A DNA stretch of 64,000 bases from Ganoderma boninense (Eukaryota; Basidiomycota; Agaricomycetes; Polyporales; Polyporaceae), in the NCBI GenBank assembly GCA_002900995.3, contig CM035310.1, positions 186,001 through 250,000 of the forward strand. Reading direction: 5' to 3'. Below, piece by piece: positions 12,355 to 23,545 of the stretch (positions are counted from its first letter, which is position 1; every line of letters begins with the position of its first letter). The position numbers and the translations under genes were made by a program. The notes under the pieces are model-generated. The model did not search any database. It was given only the letters and a program-made list of their open reading frames with translations, and had not been told where the DNA came from.

Positions 12355-14381
12355 GTCTGAGTCCGCGCCGCGCCCTGAGGGGCGGGGCGGGCGGCGGGCC
12401 ACGTCCGCGCGTTGCTTGGCTTTATCTGTCGGTTGTGCTGGAATGTGGTTCAGCTAAACTTGGTCTGGTCGTTATGAATCATTGTGGGCTTCCTTGAACA
12501 CAGGCTTTGGGGCCGTGCTGCTCCCGTCCAAGGTGACGGTTTGGCTGTGGCGTCGTGCATGCCGCCGGGCTCGACACTATGTCAGCACCAGCAGGCCGGT
12601 TGCCATGATGGTGCGTATTTTATGTTTTGCCGGACTGTCCACGCCCTGGATACTCACCAAACATAGTTCACATAGTTCATCCTTCAGGCAACGTATGTAT
12701 GTCGTGCTCGATAGGCCGCAGCTTTGCGGGCTGTGAGAGGCGCGAAGACATCAGTATCGCCCGTGCCGTTCCACAAGCGCGCTATCCTCGTCAAGTTTGT
12801 CGAGGACCACGCATCATGACACACATAACACGTGCGTTTCAACCTTCCGCCATTAAGGATGCAGGGAAGGACGTCGGGAATGGCGCCGGAGACACACCCA
12901 CGGCAATGTCATGGTCAAAGTGTGTGCGGCGCCCGAGGTCCCCAGGCCGAGATCGATGGGGTGCGCTGGACGTTGCCTGTCACGTCGCCGACGTCGTACG
13001 GTAATCTGCTCTCCGTGTGAGCTCGTGTACACTGTAAGCAGATCCTCTCGACTCCTCTCTCTGCCAGTGTGCGGTGCGTGCTTTCCTCCTCCTCCGTTCA
13101 GCTCAATCCAAGTCCTGAACCTAGCTCGCTCCTGGCCTCTATTTTGATGCTCCGACTCCCAGGGGTTACCTCCAAGCCACCGCGAAGCACGGAGGGCCCG
13201 AGCATCCTCCGCCCAGTCCGCTCGACTGCAGCCTGCTCGCTTCTACCGCCGCACCCGAACTCTCCTTGACAGCATCAACTCGTTATCGCCCGGTTCGCCA
13301 GCGTTCCACCTCACGGCCTGGGAGGTGGTTTACCTTGCACTCCTCTCACACACGCGGGTATCATGAACTCTGCCCGGACGCTTTTGCGAGTCGAGCTTCT
13401 GTTCTCATGCAGGTGCGTCTCGCTCACTGAACGGCGCGCACAGCCTCCTGATATATGCACACTTGAGGCCCACGACCGCGTTCGGCGTCAGGAGTGACAG
13501 GTTCTCTTCGCTTCGCTCACGAGAAGATGGATGCAAGCCCTGAGCGTGCCCTCAAAACCGCTCAGCCTACGTGCAGTCTCAGCGCTCCGTGGCACTATGC
13601 ACGGCTGAGACCTGGTTAGCGCAATGGATGCGCCCAAGTATCTTCAGCTGTGCGTGGCGGGCACCACTAGGGATCATCCTGTTCACAACTCTCAAGTGCG
13701 GTAGTCGTCGTCAGGTTTCACAGCGCGCCGCCGCCACCACATGCAAGTGGGGGAACCTTGGAGATGTGTGAAGACCGGGGATACCAAAATCATTACCCGA
13801 CCTTTTCAACTGCCACTCGGCCCAGCGTCCAGCTGGATAGCTCACGTAGTACAGCTGCCGTTCTGGTGAGCGCCGCTTTCACGGATCTAGCGGAATCTTC
13901 TCCGTGTATTCTGCAGAAGCGTCACTGTCAGAGCATGGAACAGAGCCCCTTCCAGGGCCGACCGTTCTCGCTGCGGCAGCACGGTTCTGCTCATCGAGAT
14001 TTGTTGCGCCTGCCTGCCAGATGCCCCGTGAAACAGGCTGTGCCGCCGCCACTGGATTGGTGCGCTTCCTAAAGCTCGGGAGGTATAAAGCCTCGAGCGT
14101 GTCGTAGGATCTGTCGCTGGCCCACCGAAGTGATATGTTGCCAATCCGGTTCCCACACGAGGTAGGATCGACAGGCCCCGTCCACAAAAGTGGTTGTCTC
14201 CACCCGACGAACTGCCACTTCCGCTGATAAGCTTTGCGAGCAGAACCCGGTTATTTGAGGCCGACGGCATTCCCCCGCAAGGTACGCGTATATAAGTTTG
14301 GGCACGGCGCGTGATGCGTGCGTTACGTTTGGCTGACAACCCACGCCCAGGTGCAGAGCGGGCCCCGGTTACGCTTCCTTC
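12355..14381. other. Gene-free interval
   Basis: The first 170 bp match the 3' flank of P450 A (2395-2545). The rest has only short ORFs without recognisable motifs and no clear relic of the P450 or BTB families. Part of it presumably holds the promoter of the membrane protein starting at 14382. Confidence 0.5.
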
Positions 14382-16057
14382 ATGTCGCAGACGAGCGGTA
14401 GCCAGTGTCCGTCCCCTACGCCCACACTCACACCCTTCAATCGAAGGCTTTGGGATTTTCAAGCTCACGGTCTGCAGGAGTTGCTCGTACTGGCGACGTT
14501 GCCGGGTGCCCTGTACGGTACGCACGAATTTACGCCTTTTCTCTTCTTTGCTCGCTTAAAGCATAATGGCATTCGGTGCAGGCGTATTCACGATTCTGTG
14601 CGCAGCATCCGTGTATGCCCTAACAAAGTGCGTCAGAAATGTTGTTGTTGTCGTCTTTCGAGTTTTGTGTCTGTTCATAGCGTTAATCAACTCTGCGTAG
14701 ACGTCCTAGTAGTGGAAGAATCCGCATTCCGGCCATCGTCCTCGCTCTGACCTTGCTCATCCTCTTCACCTCGACGACAGTGTACCTGGTCTACACGATT
14801 CTATCCGTGCGAAGCAAGATCTTGAATACCTTTCTCTTGTCGGCCAATGTCCTGTGGCCCATTCCGTTCGGGTCTCTGGAAATACCTGACGGGCTTTTCA
14901 AGGACTACACATTTGCTCAGCAGTGTGCGGGCACGACAGCGCTAACGATCAATGTTGGGCTCCAATCTGCTCCCTCGCTTAACTGGTCTGCCACTCACAT
15001 TGCACTCGCAGATATTGTTGGGAGATGCGATCGTATGCTGGAGGGCCTGTGTTCTTTGGCATCGAAGTCGCCTCGTCAAGGGTCTGTGCATAGCCTTCCT
15101 TCTGGCAACGTTCGGTAAGCGAGTTCTGTCATCGTTTCTCTTCTCTCTGCCTCTTGAATAATCGAACGTGGCCCTGCAGTGTTGGGCATAGTCGACGCCA
15201 GGTTCACTTGTGCTCCATTCCATAATGGGTCCCTCGACCACCATGCTGTTGGGACGGGAGCCATGTACAGCGGGGTCTCGTCTGGCGTCGCAGCATCTGT
15301 CCTGTCGTTCAGCACCAACCTGTGCGCCACGGTATTGGTTGGGTACAAGGCATGGTGCGTCCCCGCTTGCATCTTCCCCAGCGTCTCTTGCAACTGACAG
15401 GTACATACATGCAGGGAAGCGAGGAGACGTCTGCGCCAGTACATCGTTGCGGGGCCTGTGGCATCCCAGATGGAGAAGGTGTTCGCGCTGCTCGTTGAGT
15501 CGGGGGCGGTCTACTGCGCTCTCTGGGTACGCCCACCACTGACTCGTCCCTCTCCCGCAGAGCTGGATTATGCTGACCCCGTCCAGGCTGTCGTCGTCGC
15601 CTGGCAAATCGGCTATTATCAGAACAAGGTAGAGACGAATGCGAGCAACAACACGTTCTGGGACATCTTTGGCGTCATCGTCAATGCCGCCCTCGTGCCC
15701 CTCATCGTACGTCTGACTGTGCTTCCGTTACCCGCCACGTTGCCTTAACGTTCCTATCCCTCGCCCTCTCTACAGGCAATATACCCAACCATCATCATCG
15801 TGCTCGTCGCGCTAAACAGGTCGCACGTCGAGAACGGCATGGCGTCGACAGGCCAAACTAGCTCCAGCGGGGCGTCCATCCGCCTCACCACCGTCCGGGT
15901 GGACACGGCCATCACCAGCCACCACGACCACCAGCTGCCGCGGCGGTCAGAGGTCTTGATCATCGGTGACCGAGAGTTCGGACTGGGGAGCATTGCCGAG
16001 GCCGGTACGAGCACAAACGACGTCAACGACGAGCGAAAATTAGACGGAATTATTTAG
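14382..16057 (+). CDS. Seven-helix membrane protein, mushroom-expanded family (copy 1)
   Basis: Eight exons: 14382-14517, 14582-14627, 14701-14953, 15012-15114, 15180-15354, 15415-15526, 15587-15706, 15776-16057; 1227 nt, 408 aa, all GT..AG and in frame. About seven hydrophobic helices are followed by a roughly 75-residue polar tail. The motif GDAIVCWRACVLW after helix 3 and AIYPTIIIVLVALN at the last helix are typical of a large agaricomycete family of receptor-like proteins whose function is, as far as I know, not established. Copy 2 (31738-33544, minus strand) has the same intron positions and nearly the same length, so both are probably functional. Relics of the family lie at about 34703-35240 and 54340-54850. 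The gene sits between P450 copies but shares no strand or spacing pattern with them. Confidence 0.85.
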
Positions 16058-16624
16058 TTGGGCCCGCTCTTGCCTTGCTTCCACGATGACGATGACGACG
16101 ATGACGACCTGAACGCTAGCATGATGCTTGATCTACTTGTAATACTGGACACCTAGATAGGTTATGGCTGTAGCCCTGACGATCCGCGTATTCTAAGTTA
16201 AGTTCTGTATCACCACCATGGGATCTACTGCGCAGTGTTCGCCATGAACAGCTTAACGAAAACATCAGCTATGTGACGAAGTTTTGCAGGCAACTGCACC
16301 AGATTACTTACCAAGGGCTGACCAACTGGCGGGTCCTCGCATTCATCATAGCTATGCTAAGCATTCGACAACCGGAAGGCACCGTCCAAGTGTTGGTCCA
16401 TGCCAGCACCAGTATGAATATCACGCACCTAGACTTGGGCGTACGTTGTAACGAGGAGGAAGAGACGAGAGACGGCCGCGACTGTATAAAGCCAAGAAAG
16501 CAAATAAGATAGCACCCAAGATACAGACAGACAGCGTACAACACAGGTCCCCCGGTCCTTAAGCCCAGAGTCCATAAGCCACGAGCAATTAAGCAATGTA
16601 ATCAGTATAAGCAATAATCGGCGA
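16058..16624. other. Convergent intergenic region
   Basis: Short 3'-to-3' interval between the seven-helix gene (+) and the F-box-like gene (-). The GATGAC repeat at about 16086-16109 is a small microsatellite. No gene or RNA is visible. Confidence 0.5.
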
Positions 16625-18815
16625 TCAGTAATACCGCACGCGGTCCGCGAAGCTCAGCCCTCCCGCCGCCATCACCTGCTCCGCGACGCCCGCGGGCAGC
16701 GTGTCGAGGTAGAGCCAGCCCCCGTCGCGCCCGATGTGGAAGAACCGGCTCTCGCAGAGTGGCGGCGCGAGCTGGGGTGGGGCTGGGGGCGGCGCGGACC
16801 AGAAGGGTGTAACAGGGCTGAGGTTTGGGGCGGCGGCTGGGGGCCGGTCGTCGTGCAGGATTTTGAGGAGGACGTAGCGGAGTGCGGGGCTCTGTTCGCC
16901 GGTGTACCGCGCGAAGGCTTCGGCGCGCGAGAGCGACAGTGTGGCGGCGTCGTTCTTGCTGAGCGGGTGGCTGTCAGGGCATGAGTACATGGGGATGTCG
17001 CCATCTGGGTCCTCGTAACCGTCGTCGTGGGGTATGCGATCGAAGGGGACGGACGTCCTGTCCCAGTGGAGCACAAACGTCGCGAGCGTGTTCGTGAGCG
17101 GGAGGAGCATCGCGAGGATGTCGCGCTAGAGACAGACTGTGAGCGTGCACGGACGAGTGGGGCAACGTGTCATCGAGTGGGAGAGTAGGACTCACCGTGA
17201 CGTGCTTCCAGTTCCCCGGCTCCTCGACTCTCAGGACCAAGTCGGTCACCCCGGCCCAGACCTCGTCGTTCCCCATGCTACCGCCGAATATCGACTTCAA
17301 GGCATCCCGCGCGGTCTCCTTCTCCCTCTCCTTCCGCCTCCCGCTGCACGCCTTTTCGTTCTCCCTCACCTTCCTCTCATCCCCCTCCTTCGCCCCGCTC
17401 TTTCTCCTCCTCTTGCCCCTCGCCTTCTGACTTTCCCTCTCCACGACCGTCATCTGCCCTTCCGCCCACCATCCTCTGCCTAGTCCCAAGGTGACGCTCG
17501 TCGGCTTCGCGTCCACCAATACCTTCTGCACCGCTCGCGTCTCCTCGGTACCTTCACTGGGCGGTGCGAGCCGGCCGATTTCAACATGGCGCACGGCGCA
17601 TGTGAGGCCAAGCGCATACAGCCCGGGCACGAATCCGCGCACGCACGCGAGGGGTGGGAACGAGCTGTACAGCTGGCTTGTGCAGTTCGCCTCGCGCGTG
17701 TCATGGATGCTCGGCATCGGTGCGCGTAGTCTCTTCTTCATCGGCTCCTCTTCCCCCTCATAGTCTTTCGAACATTCAGTGGCTGGAAGGTCAGGAGCAC
17801 GGACGCCGCAGCCATCGTAAGGCGTGTAGACATAAAGCTCGGCGAGGGCCGGGAACGCGTGGACGAGGGGGGTGACGGTAGGGACGCCCGCGAGGCGCAG
17901 AGCGAGCGTCTTGACGCGCGGGTAGCGCAGTTTATCGGCTACAGTCACGATAATCGCGTTGCTCGCGCGGAGCGTGCGTAGCGTCTGCATGCCGTTGGCC
18001 AGGAGCGAAATGGGGTCGGGAAGTACCACAGCATCCGCGGCGGGGCTCGCAACGGGTGTAGGTGTAGGGGTTGGCAGGCCGCCGTTGAAAGATACGCGCG
18101 TGGCCGGTTGCTGAAGAGACGTTCCGAGGACGGAGAGGACCCAGTCGTCGGCGAACTCGACCTCAACATGCTCGAGTGGCGATTTAAGGGATTTAAGGAA
18201 AGCGCAGCCGCGTGGGCCGACGGAGTGGATTACGAGGGATGTAAGATTGGAGAGAGAGGCAAGAGCATCGTATATGCGCTCTTCTTGGGTGAGTAGATGT
18301 TCGGCGTAAGATATTCGGAGATGTGCAAGCGTCGAGGCGCATATATGCAGTATTTTCAAAAGCGAGATGGAGGAGGAAAGCTGGTGGATATGAAGGGTGA
18401 GTTGTCGCGGTCGTAAGGTGGGTATGTCGTCCGCTGATGGGGGCCCAGGACAAGCTGCGAGTCCGCCGCCTTCCATGGCTTGCTGTATGGATTCTTCGCC
18501 AATATTCCGTCCCTGTCCAACGCCCACGCCCCACCGCTCAAGGAACTGAGCAAAGCTATCCACCGTACTCGTCGAAGACAGCCTGACCCCCTCTTCCGCC
18601 ACAGTTTCTCCTCCAGACCGCACAGGAGGTATGAACGAAACACACCTGACCAGTGCCAAGTCACCGGGATGCTTTAGAGCCCGGCAAGTCCGTGCGAGTG
18701 CTGCGACGTCCGCGAGAGATAGCGAGGAAGCGAGAGGGTTGGCAAGGGCGAGAGAGATCGCCGTGACGGTGAGCGAGGCTCTGCGGGGCCTAGGGTCTAG
18801 TCTGGTGGGATCCAT
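16625..18815 (-). CDS. F-box-like / leucine-rich hypothetical protein
   Basis: Two exons, complement of 17196-18815 and 16625-17125 (one 70-nt intron), giving 706 aa. I chose the ATG at 18815. The frame stays open to 18989, but that extension is proline and serine low complexity from a homopolymer-rich leader. The N-terminus (LADVAALARTCRALKHPG) resembles a divergent F-box. The middle has evenly spaced Leu-rich segments, as in basidiomycete F-box/LRR proteins. Residues about 440-500 are strongly basic (KRRRKSGAK, GRRKEREKE) and could be a nuclear signal or linker. If the F-box is real it would recruit substrates to an SCF ubiquitin ligase. The match is weak and from pattern only, so I would treat the protein as hypothetical. 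Confidence 0.65.
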
Positions 18816-19958
18816 CTGTGCATGAGAAGGAGAAGGATGGCGGCAACAGCGGCGAGGTCGAGAGCAGGGATGGGGGGAGAGGGAGAGAGTGGGGGGGGGT
18901 GGGGGGGGTTGGAAAAAGGGAATCGAGGCAAGCCGAAATCCGAAGACGCCGCTTGAAAATTCGAACCCTTTTCGGTCGACGTCCAGCACCGCCCCGTCGT
19001 CCCACCTGACCTCTCCCCCGATGTCGACACACCGTGAGGCCCTCTCGTCGCCATGAAGGCCAGGCCAGAAAGCAGAAAAGCGGATGGGTCATGTTGGGAG
19101 GTGGTGGATGCCCATTGACATGCACCTGGATCACACCCACTGACGTCGGCCTGGGCGTTGAAGGGTGGCAGGGTGCGTATCCTAGCTGACATACAATACT
19201 TGGTCTCGAGAACTCAATATTTGGCTAGCCGTTTGAGCTTTTCTCCTAGATGATCCTCATCCTTGTAGCAGGAATCACACTGTCGGCTTGTGGACACGAT
19301 CCTGGGGATGCCATCCACCTCAAGGCTCAAGCTGGCGTCCCGACTTTTTATCTGACGGTCTCTGGAGATCAAGTAGGTCCTTCGTTGCATATCTTCGCCC
19401 ATTTCTTCCTACGGGAATTTTTAGGGAACGAAACGTTTTTTGGCCTCCCAGAGAAACTGGTGTCATGAGATGTGGTAGTCGTGAGTGCGGTTCTCTCTTC
19501 GCGGGTGGAGTCTGATTCATTACTCTCAATTTTGACCCTCCTTCGCCTCCTCCTTCGCCTCCACAACATCTATCATTGGCGACGTTGACAGGTAAGCACA
19601 GGCGTGTGTGGAGATGGAGGCGGAAGGAAGAAGACACATAAGCCGCGGTCGAGGACCGATGAGCGTAAGAAAAGGCGGAAAGCCTAGAGGTAGTGCCCAC
19701 AGCGGCAGTAGCAAAAATAATTTCCCAGACCGACGTGACAGCCGCAACAGTTTGGGTTGGCCATTCGGCCTCGTAAATGACGCATATAGTCGTCGATTGG
19801 GAAGATGTCTGCGGCGGGTGATCCTATGGGCCATGGCTGCATCCGATGATTCCAGCCGCGGCTAACCACCACGCCATCCATGGTCTGCTTCCCCTCATAT
19901 CTCTCCTTTTCAGCCGACTTTAACGCCAACATTCGCCGGGACTGACTCCCCCGAGCAC
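18816..19958. other. Gene-free interval before P450 D
   Basis: Holds the promoter side of the F-box-like gene and the unrelated sequence to which P450 D was joined. There are only short ORFs, a C-run at about 18891-18910 on the minus strand and short CCTCCTTCGCCT repeats near 19540. Nothing here matches exons 1-5 of the P450 family. Confidence 0.5.
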
Positions 19959-21058
19959 CATCGCGACGTTCTTCGGCCACATGCCGTGGCTCGGCGTGTA
20001 CATGGGCAAGATCCCCGCCGTGACGGGCAACCTCGTCGTGCTCCTGAACGACTGCGTCAAGCGCACGACGGCACGCCTCGCGCGCGGCTCCGAGAAGAAG
20101 GACCTCTTCCACTATCTCGTAAGTTGGGCATCTGTCTTCTCGTCGCATCGCATCTTGAAAGGTGTGAGAACGTGTTCCGCAGAACAACGAAGACCTGCCC
20201 GACCAGGCGCCCACCCCAATACAACATCTCGTCGACGACGGCGTGCTCGCCATCATCGCGGGCGCGGACACGACCTCCATCGCGCTCACGAGCATCGCGT
20301 ACTGCCTGCTCACGCACCCGGACGTGTATGCGCGCCTGCAGGCGGAGATCGACAGGTTCTACCCCGCGGGCGAGGACGCGCTCGACTCGAAGCACCACCG
20401 CGACATGTCGTACCTCACCGCCGTCATGTAAGCTTCCCTACTCCTGCGAACTTCGGAGATGGCCGTGGCTGACGCGACGCCCCAGCAACGAGACCCTGCG
20501 TGTCTTCCCGCCCGTGCCCGGAGGCAGCCAGCGCTACGTCCCGCACGACGGGAAGCCCGTCGTCGTCGGAAACCTGTACGTCCCCCTCTCCCTCTCCCTC
20601 CCCCCCTTCCCCTCCACTGTCCCTAACAACAAACATGTGCTACACGCAGCGTCCTCCCACCCGGAACGATGGTCTGGCCACACGTCTACTCGACACACCT
20701 CGACCCGCGCAACTTCGCACCCTACACCACCGACTTCTGGCCCGAGCGCTGGCTCCTCGCCTCCACGGACCCCAGCGTCCATCTCTCGCCCTCGGACCCC
20801 GCCGCGCGCGGCGTCTCCCCTACCTCCACGGAATTCAAGCACGACGAGGCGGGGTTCATGCCGTTCTCGATCGGGCCGATGAACTGCGTGGGCAAGGCGC
20901 TCGCGATGCAGGAGATGCGGACGGTGCTGTGTTCGGTTTTGCAAAGGTTCCGGATCCGGGCGGTGGAGGGGTGGGACGCGGAGGCGTACGTCGCGAATTA
21001 CCGCGACTACTTCACCGCGCAGAGGCCGGAGCTCCCTGTTGTGCTCGAGCTGCGGTAG
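19959..21058 (+). pseudogene. Cytochrome P450 D, truncated at exon 6
   Basis: Contains exons equivalent to 6-9 of copy B: 19959-20118, 20183-20427, 20486-20575, 20650-21058. Introns and frame are intact. From the in-frame ATG at 19981 a 293-aa product could be read, with I-helix AGADTT, ETLR, FWPERW and the heme loop FSIGPMNCVGK. It lacks the membrane anchor, hinge and helices A-G, so it should not fold as a working P450. Homology to B starts at the first base of exon 6 (CATCGCGACG); upstream is unrelated sequence with no AG directly at the junction. The remaining frame has no stop, so truncation is recent or the fragment is still constrained. It marks the outer edge of the right arm of the inverted duplication. 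Confidence 0.8.
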
Positions 21059-22451
21059 TGGTGCGCTGTAGGCTGCGTTGTCGCTTGACCATGGACTTTG
21101 GGGACCCACAGGAGACAACGATGGCACCTAGTACTGAGGGACCCGGATCACTAATGCACATGCCAGTGGAAGCTGAACGTCTTCGAGTCTGAATGTCTGA
21201 TGCCGATATCGGACGCCTGGTAGCGGGAAATGACAATTATGTATCGACCTACGTTGAACCAGCCCCCTCCCGCGGTGGCATCCTCTGATGGCAGAACGCG
21301 GCTCAAAATTGGCCCTCGAGAACGCATAGGGAGCCCGCGAGCTTCAGGCTCATCAAGCGTGCGTGCGGCTGTGCATTGGTCTTGACGTCGGATGCGGAGG
21401 GCCATTGAATCTCGGATATTGTGTCTTGATCACGATTGACCGTGCTCACGGGCTCCAACCACACTACATGGCAGCTGAAAGTGCGCCACCACCCTCGACA
21501 ACCGTAGACATGAGTGTATGTATGCATTGGCGGCTCCCTTCGTGGACGTGCGGCGCAGACGGTGAGAGCGCCGTAGTAGACGACTGTACCCATCCAGAGC
21601 TCCAGTGGATAGCCCGATGGGAACGCGAGCAACGCGTACGGTACCGCTCTGCACAGTTGGACGCGCATACTTATATCGAGCCCATGCACCTTTTTGACTA
21701 CCTATGCATATGATGGTCTTGTCACTTTGTTCAACCCACTCACATCCCGAATGAAATGTCCGTCCACGACACAGCTGCCCTCAATCGCAATGAGAATGCC
21801 CTGCGATCCGCCGGAGTGCCACACAACTACTTACAGTAGTTGGAGCTGTCCAAGAGCGTTGTAGTCGGGTAGCGGGCCGTAGGACCGGCGGTCGCCTGTA
21901 TCGGGCGCTAATTATTTTCCCACCAGCATCCGCTGTACATTTGCCTCGCACTCTGTCTCTGGTATCCATGTACAGTCCTTGTTCAACCCTTGCACGCGCA
22001 CTCTGCGGTCCTCGCTGGTCCTACCCTCCTCCGCCATTGTCGCGGCGTGCCTGGCAACCCTCGGCTCACTCACTGCACGCTCTCAAGGGCTGGTCGGATG
22101 CATAACTTGAGCTCTGGCTTGCATTCGTATGTTTACATCACGACCCGCAATTCCAACCCAATGGTCTCTCTAGACAGCATCACCAATCTGTACTGTCCCT
22201 CGTCCGTTGGGAGGCGAGTTTGAACGCCGCGACGATGAATTCGTTCATCGGCTGGAGGAGGGCAGGGGCCGAAAGACAGAGGTACGTTGCATTCCATCGA
22301 ACCCACATATGTCGGGTTAGAGTCTCCACAAACGACCGGCTTTGATGCCAGCAGATGTATGCACGTCATTTAGACAATCAAAAGCCGTGGAACGTATCCC
22401 CGCTCACGGGGCCTGAGTACTAGTAGCGTTGTTGGGATGCCATGCACGCCT

Positions 22452-22738
22452 GTCGTCCGGGTTCTGCAAGGAGCTCCTGGGGGAGGCACGCGCGACGCGT
22501 GCGTTGCACCTGCTCGGCGCCGTGCCGTCTCCGTGCTGCGTGGCGCGGGATGAGCTGTGGGCATTTAAAGCGTACCTCTTCCGGTCGTCGATGGGCGACA
22601 CACTCGCGCTGACGCCAACAGCGGACATAGGTTTTGGGCGCAGCGCTCGTGGAGGAGGTCGAGATGGTGATAAGGTTGCTGTGGCACTTGCGGCCACACT
22701 TGTTTGGGCTGCCAGGCCTAGGGGATGAGGATAGATGG
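22452..22738 (+). pseudogene. BTB protein C-terminal relic
   Basis: The plus-strand frame shows LLGEARATRALHLLGAVPSP and SSMGDTLALTP, matching the C-terminal third of the intact BTB protein at 39378-40552. The frame breaks after about 22640. It is the counterpart of the better preserved relic at 3240-3560 (minus). Confidence 0.75.
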
Positions 22739-22789
22739 CCAGCGAGGAGCACGGTTCGGCGCCGACTTCTAGTCCTCGCAATCCGGCGA

Positions 22790-23050
22790 CCTCTTGCACT
22801 CCGGCCCCGCCAAACTATCCATCTTCCCCGCGTCCCCAGAGTTCCGGCATGATGAGGCGAGATGGTATCCCGATCACAATCGGGTCGACGAACGGTCGCG
22901 ATGCAGGAGGTGTGGTTGGTCCTGGTGCGCGGCCGCGATTTGGCAGAAGTTCCGATGTGTCCGGGTGAGGGGCGGTGGAGTGGAGTTCTGTCGCAACTAC
23001 TTCAGGGCGCAGAGGTCGGCGCTGCCGATGGTGCTACTGGACGTGCGATA
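22790..23050 (+). pseudogene. P450 exon 9 relic
   Basis: Starts with PEFRHDEA, then loses frame. Further codons matching the MQEMRMVLCAVLQRF and DYFTAQRPELP regions are spread over other frames, down to a TAG at 23050. The heme Cys is missing. It is a dead exon 9 most like copies E and F. Confidence 0.7.
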
Positions 23051-23545
23051 GGCTAGTGCTCTTTTGTCCACTTGGACTCCAGCAAGGGAGGGGATCAGGG
23101 TGGAACGAGAATGGCTGCGTTTTCCTTTGTTCCGGGTGGGCGACTGGACTGATGGTCACAATATTCAGTGCGTGCTTGTAGCCGCGGGAATCTGCAAGGG
23201 ATGGCATCTATGAAGATGGCGAAGGTGACAGCTCAGCAGGCCGTAGCGTTTTGACCACCGGGAGCCACACACTGGCAGCTTCAAGTTCACGGGTCACTTG
23301 CGATGAACTTCGTCTCGAACTACCATCTGCTCTGTGTGCGACCTTCAGCCGAGCACCTCTAGTTGTGCAAATGGTATTGCCCGCCCGTGACATGAGCTAA
23401 ATGTTTGACATATTTACAGCGGCCATCTGCTGCGATCACACTCTGCGCGCACCACAGAACTCCTCGCTCAGCGCTCAGGTCGAGATTGTTCATAAAGCCG
23501 CAACGTTCTGTACGTCCTGCGCGTTCCTCATTCTGGACATCCATC

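Larger units (their letters stand above)
19959..23180 (+). repeat. Right arm of inverted segmental duplication
   Basis: Inverted counterpart of 2960-6169. In order: P450 D exons 6-9, a 3' flank, the P450 intron-2 relic (about 21290-21720), an exon-3 relic (about 21747-21800), unassigned sequence, the BTB C-terminal relic (22452-22738), a P450 C-terminal relic (22790-23050) and the conserved P450 3' flank (23083-23180). The left arm has the same order but has lost most of the P450 C-terminal relic. Confidence 0.75.
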
